Positions 5,443-5,635 of a DNA stretch of 5,635 nucleotides are shown here, piece by piece. Position 1 is the first letter of the stretch, and each line of letters opens with the position of its first letter. A model generated the notes under the pieces. That model was not told the origin of the DNA and did no database searches. It worked only from the letters and a program-made list of their open reading frames with translations. The translations under genes and the position numbers were made by a program. Source of the DNA: Methanobacteriaceae archaeon (lineage in GTDB: Archaea > Methanobacteriota > Methanobacteria > Methanobacteriales > Methanobacteriaceae); NCBI GenBank assembly GCA_017883605.1, contig JADGNH010000179.1, positions 1-5,635 on the forward strand. The letters run 5' to 3'.

Positions 5443-5571
5443 AAAAAAAATGGTTAAATTAATTTTGGATAAAAAAAAATTGAACTAAAATCTCCAAATA
5501 AAAAAAATGAATTTAAATAAAAAAAAATTGAACTAAAATCTCTGAATAAGAAAATTAAATTTATAAAAAAA
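5443..5571 (-). terminator. Series of T-tract terminators after the right-edge gene
   Basis: Downstream of the stop codon at 5586-5584 the minus strand carries T7 (5571-5565), T9 (5527-5519), T8 (5507-5500), T9 (5479-5471) and T8 (5450-5443). Repeated U-tracts without hairpins are the usual form of archaeal termination, and their spacing would give several successive chances to stop before the MFS promoter. Confidence 0.55.
5469..5542. repeat. 26-bp perfect direct repeat with 48-bp period
   Basis: Identical 26-bp copies lie at 5469-5494 and 5517-5542, each made of AT, nine A, TTGAACTAAAATCTC. The intervening 22 bp are loosely repeated after the second copy, so this looks like a decayed 48-bp tandem unit. 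Each copy carries a T9 tract on the minus strand, so it duplicates a terminator element. Confidence 0.65.
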
Positions 5572-5583
5572 GTTTAAATTAAA

Positions 5584-5635
5584 TTAAACCAGTTTAGCCC
5601 GGTCGTAAACATTCTTCAAGGTCTCCATATCCATA
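5584..5635 (-). CDS. C-terminal end of an unrecognised gene (partial)
   Basis: The minus strand from the right edge reads MDMETLKNVYDRAKLV then TAA at 5586-5584, with the rest of the gene outside the window. The composition is that of an amphipathic helix and a T7 terminator follows 12 nt later, which supports this frame. A second frame (YGYGDLEECLRPG, stop at 5596-5594) is also open across the short visible piece. No family can be recognised from 16 residues. Confidence 0.45.
   Translation of the reverse strand, partial: MDMETLKNVYDRAKLV

Overview
The window looks like chromosomal DNA of a methanogenic archaeon, most likely Methanobacterium or a close relative in the Methanobacteriales. This is inferred from the kinds of protein present (class II photolyase, DUF523-DUF1722 fusion, DUF1284 protein, BioY), AT-rich intergenic DNA with oligo(dT) stretches after genes, TATA-type promoters, and GAGGAGG/GAAGG ribosome binding sites. 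No database search was possible, so the genus is a judgement.

Every gene I can support lies on the minus strand, so transcription runs from high to low coordinates. From right to left: the last 16 codons of an unrecognised gene (5584-5635); a noncoding stretch with T-tract terminators and a 48-bp-period repeat (5378-5583); a major facilitator superfamily transporter (4187-5377); a promoter region with a 19-bp direct repeat (4056-4186); a DUF523-DUF1722 (TudS/YbgA-type) protein (3087-4055); a short intergenic stretch with operator-like palindromes (2939-3086); a class II CPD photolyase (1649-2938, with homology extending to about 2995); a 321-bp noncoding stretch with the bioY promoter (1328-1648); the biotin ECF transporter S component BioY (665-1327), overlapping by 35 bp a DUF1284 protein (253-699); and a 252-bp AT-rich stretch that may carry the promoter and first codons of another minus-strand gene at the left edge.

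Two functional groupings stand out. DUF523-DUF1722 plus photolyase repeats across domains the ybgA-phr neighbourhood of E. coli. It may form a UV/light-response pair: a desulfidase-type domain acting on thiolated uracil or tRNA beside an enzyme that repairs UV dimers. BioY plus DUF1284 is an overlapping two-gene unit that suggests, but does not prove, a link between the Cys-rich DUF1284 protein and biotin uptake or use.

The most unusual points surround the photolyase start. Clear family homology continues 19 codons upstream of the only usable start codon (GTG) without any ATG, GTG or TTG. The GTG and its ribosome binding site lie in competing inverted repeats. Three TTATC-N2/3-GATAA palindromes lie upstream, one of them inside the 3' end of the DUF523-DUF1722 gene. 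I see no CRISPR array, insertion sequence, tRNA or rRNA, and no clearly new multi-gene defence or mobile system.
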